Shown: positions 21,590 to 22,947 of the stretch, piece by piece
How the letters are laid out: the number at the start of each line of letters is the position of its first letter
How positions within the stretch are numbered: the first letter of the stretch is position 1
Origin: Pseudomonadota bacterium
Lineage (GTDB): Bacteria > Pseudomonadota > Gammaproteobacteria > Xanthomonadales > Xanthomonadaceae
Length of the DNA stretch: 22,947 bases
Reading direction: 5' to 3'
Assembly: GCA_023419315.1 (NCBI GenBank)
Contig: JAEZYE010000014.1
Span: forward strand, 1 to 22,947
Notes under the pieces: generated by a model
What the model saw: the letters and a program-made list of their open reading frames with translations, nothing else
What the model was told of the DNA's origin: nothing
The model's database searches: none
Program-made: the position numbers and the translations under genes

Positions 21590-22947
21590 ATGACTTCTGA
21601 AATTTCGTCCTCCCCCAATTCCGAAAACCGCAACCAGATGGATGCGGCGGCGCAGTCTTTCGCCGCGAGCACCGTCGTGCAAGACACCGCCGACGCGACG
21701 GCGACCCCGGTCACTTCGGACGCGATTGCTCCGAAAGCGCCGACCATCACCAGTGCGATCGACGATGCAGGTGGTGCGACCGCCAGCTTCATTTCCGGCA
21801 GCGTCATCGATGACAACACCCCGACCTTCCACGGCACGGCCGAACCCAATGTGATCGTGGAACTGTATGGAATGAACGAGCGCCTGCTTGGCAGCGTGCG
21901 CGCCGACGCCAATGGCAACTGGAGCTTCACCGTGCCCGCGCTGGCTGAAGGTTTCGAGCAGGTCGGCGTCAAGGCGGTCGATGACGCCGGCAACCGCAGC
22001 GGCTGGGGCAACAACGTCAAGTTGACCGTGGACACGCTGTCGCCGTCGGCGACCATTACCCACGGCACCGATGACACGGGCAGCATCATCGGCGACTTCG
22101 CCAGTGGCCGTAAGGTGGATGACACCACGCCGACGCTGCACGGCACGGCGAGCGCCGCCGGCATCGTGAAGATCTACGAGGGCGACGTGCTGAAGGGTTC
22201 CGTGGCGACCGATGCTTCCGGCCAGTGGAGCTTCACACCCGGCGCGCTGAGCGAGGGTCGCCACACGTTCACCGCCTCGCTGACCCCGGAAGGATCGAAT
22301 GAGGGCCCCAGGATCGGCGCATTCGATTTCACCGTCGATACGGTGGCTCCCAAGGCGCCGAGCATCACGAGCGCAATCGACAGCGTGGGCAGCAAGACCG
22401 GCATCTTCGCGTCCGGCAGCATCATCGATGACAACACCCCGACGTTCCATGGCACGGCGCAGGCCAATGTCGTCGTGGAACTCTATGGCATGGGCCAGCG
22501 CTTGCTGGGCTCCACCCGTGCAGACGCCAGTGGCAAGTGGAGCTTCACGGTTCCGGCGCTTGCAGATGGCTTCGAGCAGGTCGGCGTCAAGGCCGTCGAC
22601 GACGCCGGCAACCGCAGCGGTTGGGGCAACAACGTCAAGTTCACCGTGGATACCTCGCCGAACGTGAGCATTGCGTACGGTTACGACGGTGCGGGCGGCA
22701 TCACCGGCAACTTCGCCAGCGGCGCGACCGTGGATGACACCACGCCGACGCTGCACGGCTATGCCAATCCGCACGGCAAGCTGTGGATCTACGTGGACAA
22801 TGTCCTCAAGGGCGATGCCACGGCGGATGCCTCGGGCAAGTGGAGCCACACGCTGAGCGGGCTGGGCAACGGCCAGTACAGTGTCAGCGCCGTGCTGATG
22901 AACGACTGGGTCCCCGTGGTGCGCAGCGCTGAATTCGTCATCAACGT
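21590..22947 (+). CDS. Large repetitive Ig-like surface protein, 5' part only
   Basis: The frame is open from the ATG at 21590 to the window edge, giving 452 codons with no stop. The first 45 or so residues are Ser/Asn/Ala-rich and unstructured (MTSEISSSPNSENRNQ), with no Sec signal peptide. Four bacterial Ig-like domains of about 103 residues follow, each with the core DDNTPTFHGTA or DDTTPTLHGTA and a WSFT strand (NGNWSFTVPAL, SGQWSFTPGAL). Large adhesins of this make-up without a signal peptide are often secreted by type I systems using a C-terminal signal, which lies outside the window. AAGGA lies 12 nt before the ATG. A GTG at 21545 in the same frame would add VLGFLFSFLQGTAEK, a hydrophobic start that cannot be excluded. 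Likely role: adhesion or biofilm; this is inferred from domain type only. Confidence 0.85.
   Translation, partial: MTSEISSSPNSENRNQMDAAAQSFAASTVVQDTADATATPVTSDAIAPKAPTITSAIDDAGGATASFISGSVIDDNTPTFHGTAEPNVIVELYGMNERLLGSVRADANGNWSFTVPALAEGFEQVGVKAVDDAGNRSGWGNNVKLTVDTLSPSATITHGTDDTGSIIGDFASGRKVDDTTPTLHGTASAAGIVKIYEGDVLKGSVATDASGQWSFTPGALSEGRHTFTASLTPEGSNEGPRIGAFDFTVDTVAPKAPSITSAIDSVGSKTGIFASGSIIDDNTPTFHGTAQANVVVELYGMGQRLLGSTRADASGKWSFTVPALADGFEQVGVKAVDDAGNRSGWGNNVKFTVDTSPNVSIAYGYDGAGGITGNFASGATVDDTTPTLHGYANPHGKLWIYVDNVLKGDATADASGKWSHTLSGLGNGQYSVSAVLMNDWVPVVRSAEFVIN
21728..22947 (+). repeat. Tandem 618-bp coding repeat made of two Ig modules (A-B-A-B)
   Basis: The A module starts APKAP at 21728 and again at 22346, and the B module starts at 22031 and 22649. 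Both pairs are exactly 618 bp (206 codons) apart. The A modules share long near-identical stretches, for example around GFEQVGVKAVDDAGNRSGWG. In the last 84 bases of A, the two copies differ at six positions, and five of the six are silent. The B modules are more diverged. The array runs off the window, so the copy number is unknown. Confidence 0.88.

Noticed and set aside
21380..22849. 489-codon minus-strand frame opposite the Ig-like repeats
   Set aside because: It looks repetitive only because it is antisense to the repeats. The plus frame has sensible Ig-domain sequence and silent differences between copies, which supports that strand.

Overview
This 22.9 kb window is a high-GC stretch of bacterial chromosome. 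Its mix of genes points to the Lysobacterales/Xanthomonadales (a Lysobacter- or Xanthomonas-like gammaproteobacterium): a RelA with no usable hydrolase site, an HrpA with the long C-terminal half, a UB2H-type PBP1B followed by a TPR lipoprotein, and a YoaA-TsaB pair. The family assignment is an inference from gene content and protein wording; no search was run.

Layout. (1) Positions 4-1226 hold an apparently intact IS30-family insertion sequence bounded by 23-bp imperfect inverted repeats. (2) 1498-4736, all on the minus strand: an unrecognised small secreted protein, a possible 45-residue basic protein, recQ, and dps. A clear intrinsic terminator sits between dps and recQ. (3) 4821-12756, plus strand: hrpA, relA and a membrane-anchored repeat protein. 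(4) 12753-14849, minus strand: a two-domain GT2-GT4 glycosyltransferase whose stop codon overlaps that of the repeat protein in one CTAG. (5) 14946-20767, plus strand: mrcB (PBP1B), a TPR lipoprotein, a YoaA/DinG-type helicase and tsaB. (6) 20768-21589 is a gene-poor 0.8 kb stretch. (7) From 21590 to the window end is the start of a large repetitive Ig-like surface protein, cut by the window edge.

How the genes fit together. Most of the window is housekeeping: DNA and RNA helicases (RecQ, YoaA, HrpA), stress physiology (Dps, RelA), cell wall synthesis (PBP1B) and tRNA t6A modification (TsaB). The best functional link is mrcB with the lipoprotein right behind it (8 bp apart, or a GTGA overlap with the alternative start). 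This matches the arrangement of PBP1B with LpoP, its TPR-lipoprotein activator in Pseudomonas. The accessory parts are the IS, the unknown secreted protein, the orphan glycosyltransferase and the Ig-repeat protein.

I found no CRISPR array, tRNA, rRNA, prophage or recognisable defence system. The most interesting points are the candidate PBP1B activator, the 618-bp ABAB repeat unit of the Ig-like protein, -10-like hexamers lying 6-8 nt before several start codons that lack a Shine-Dalgarno sequence, and small-ORF or small-transcript signals in the two gene-poor stretches.
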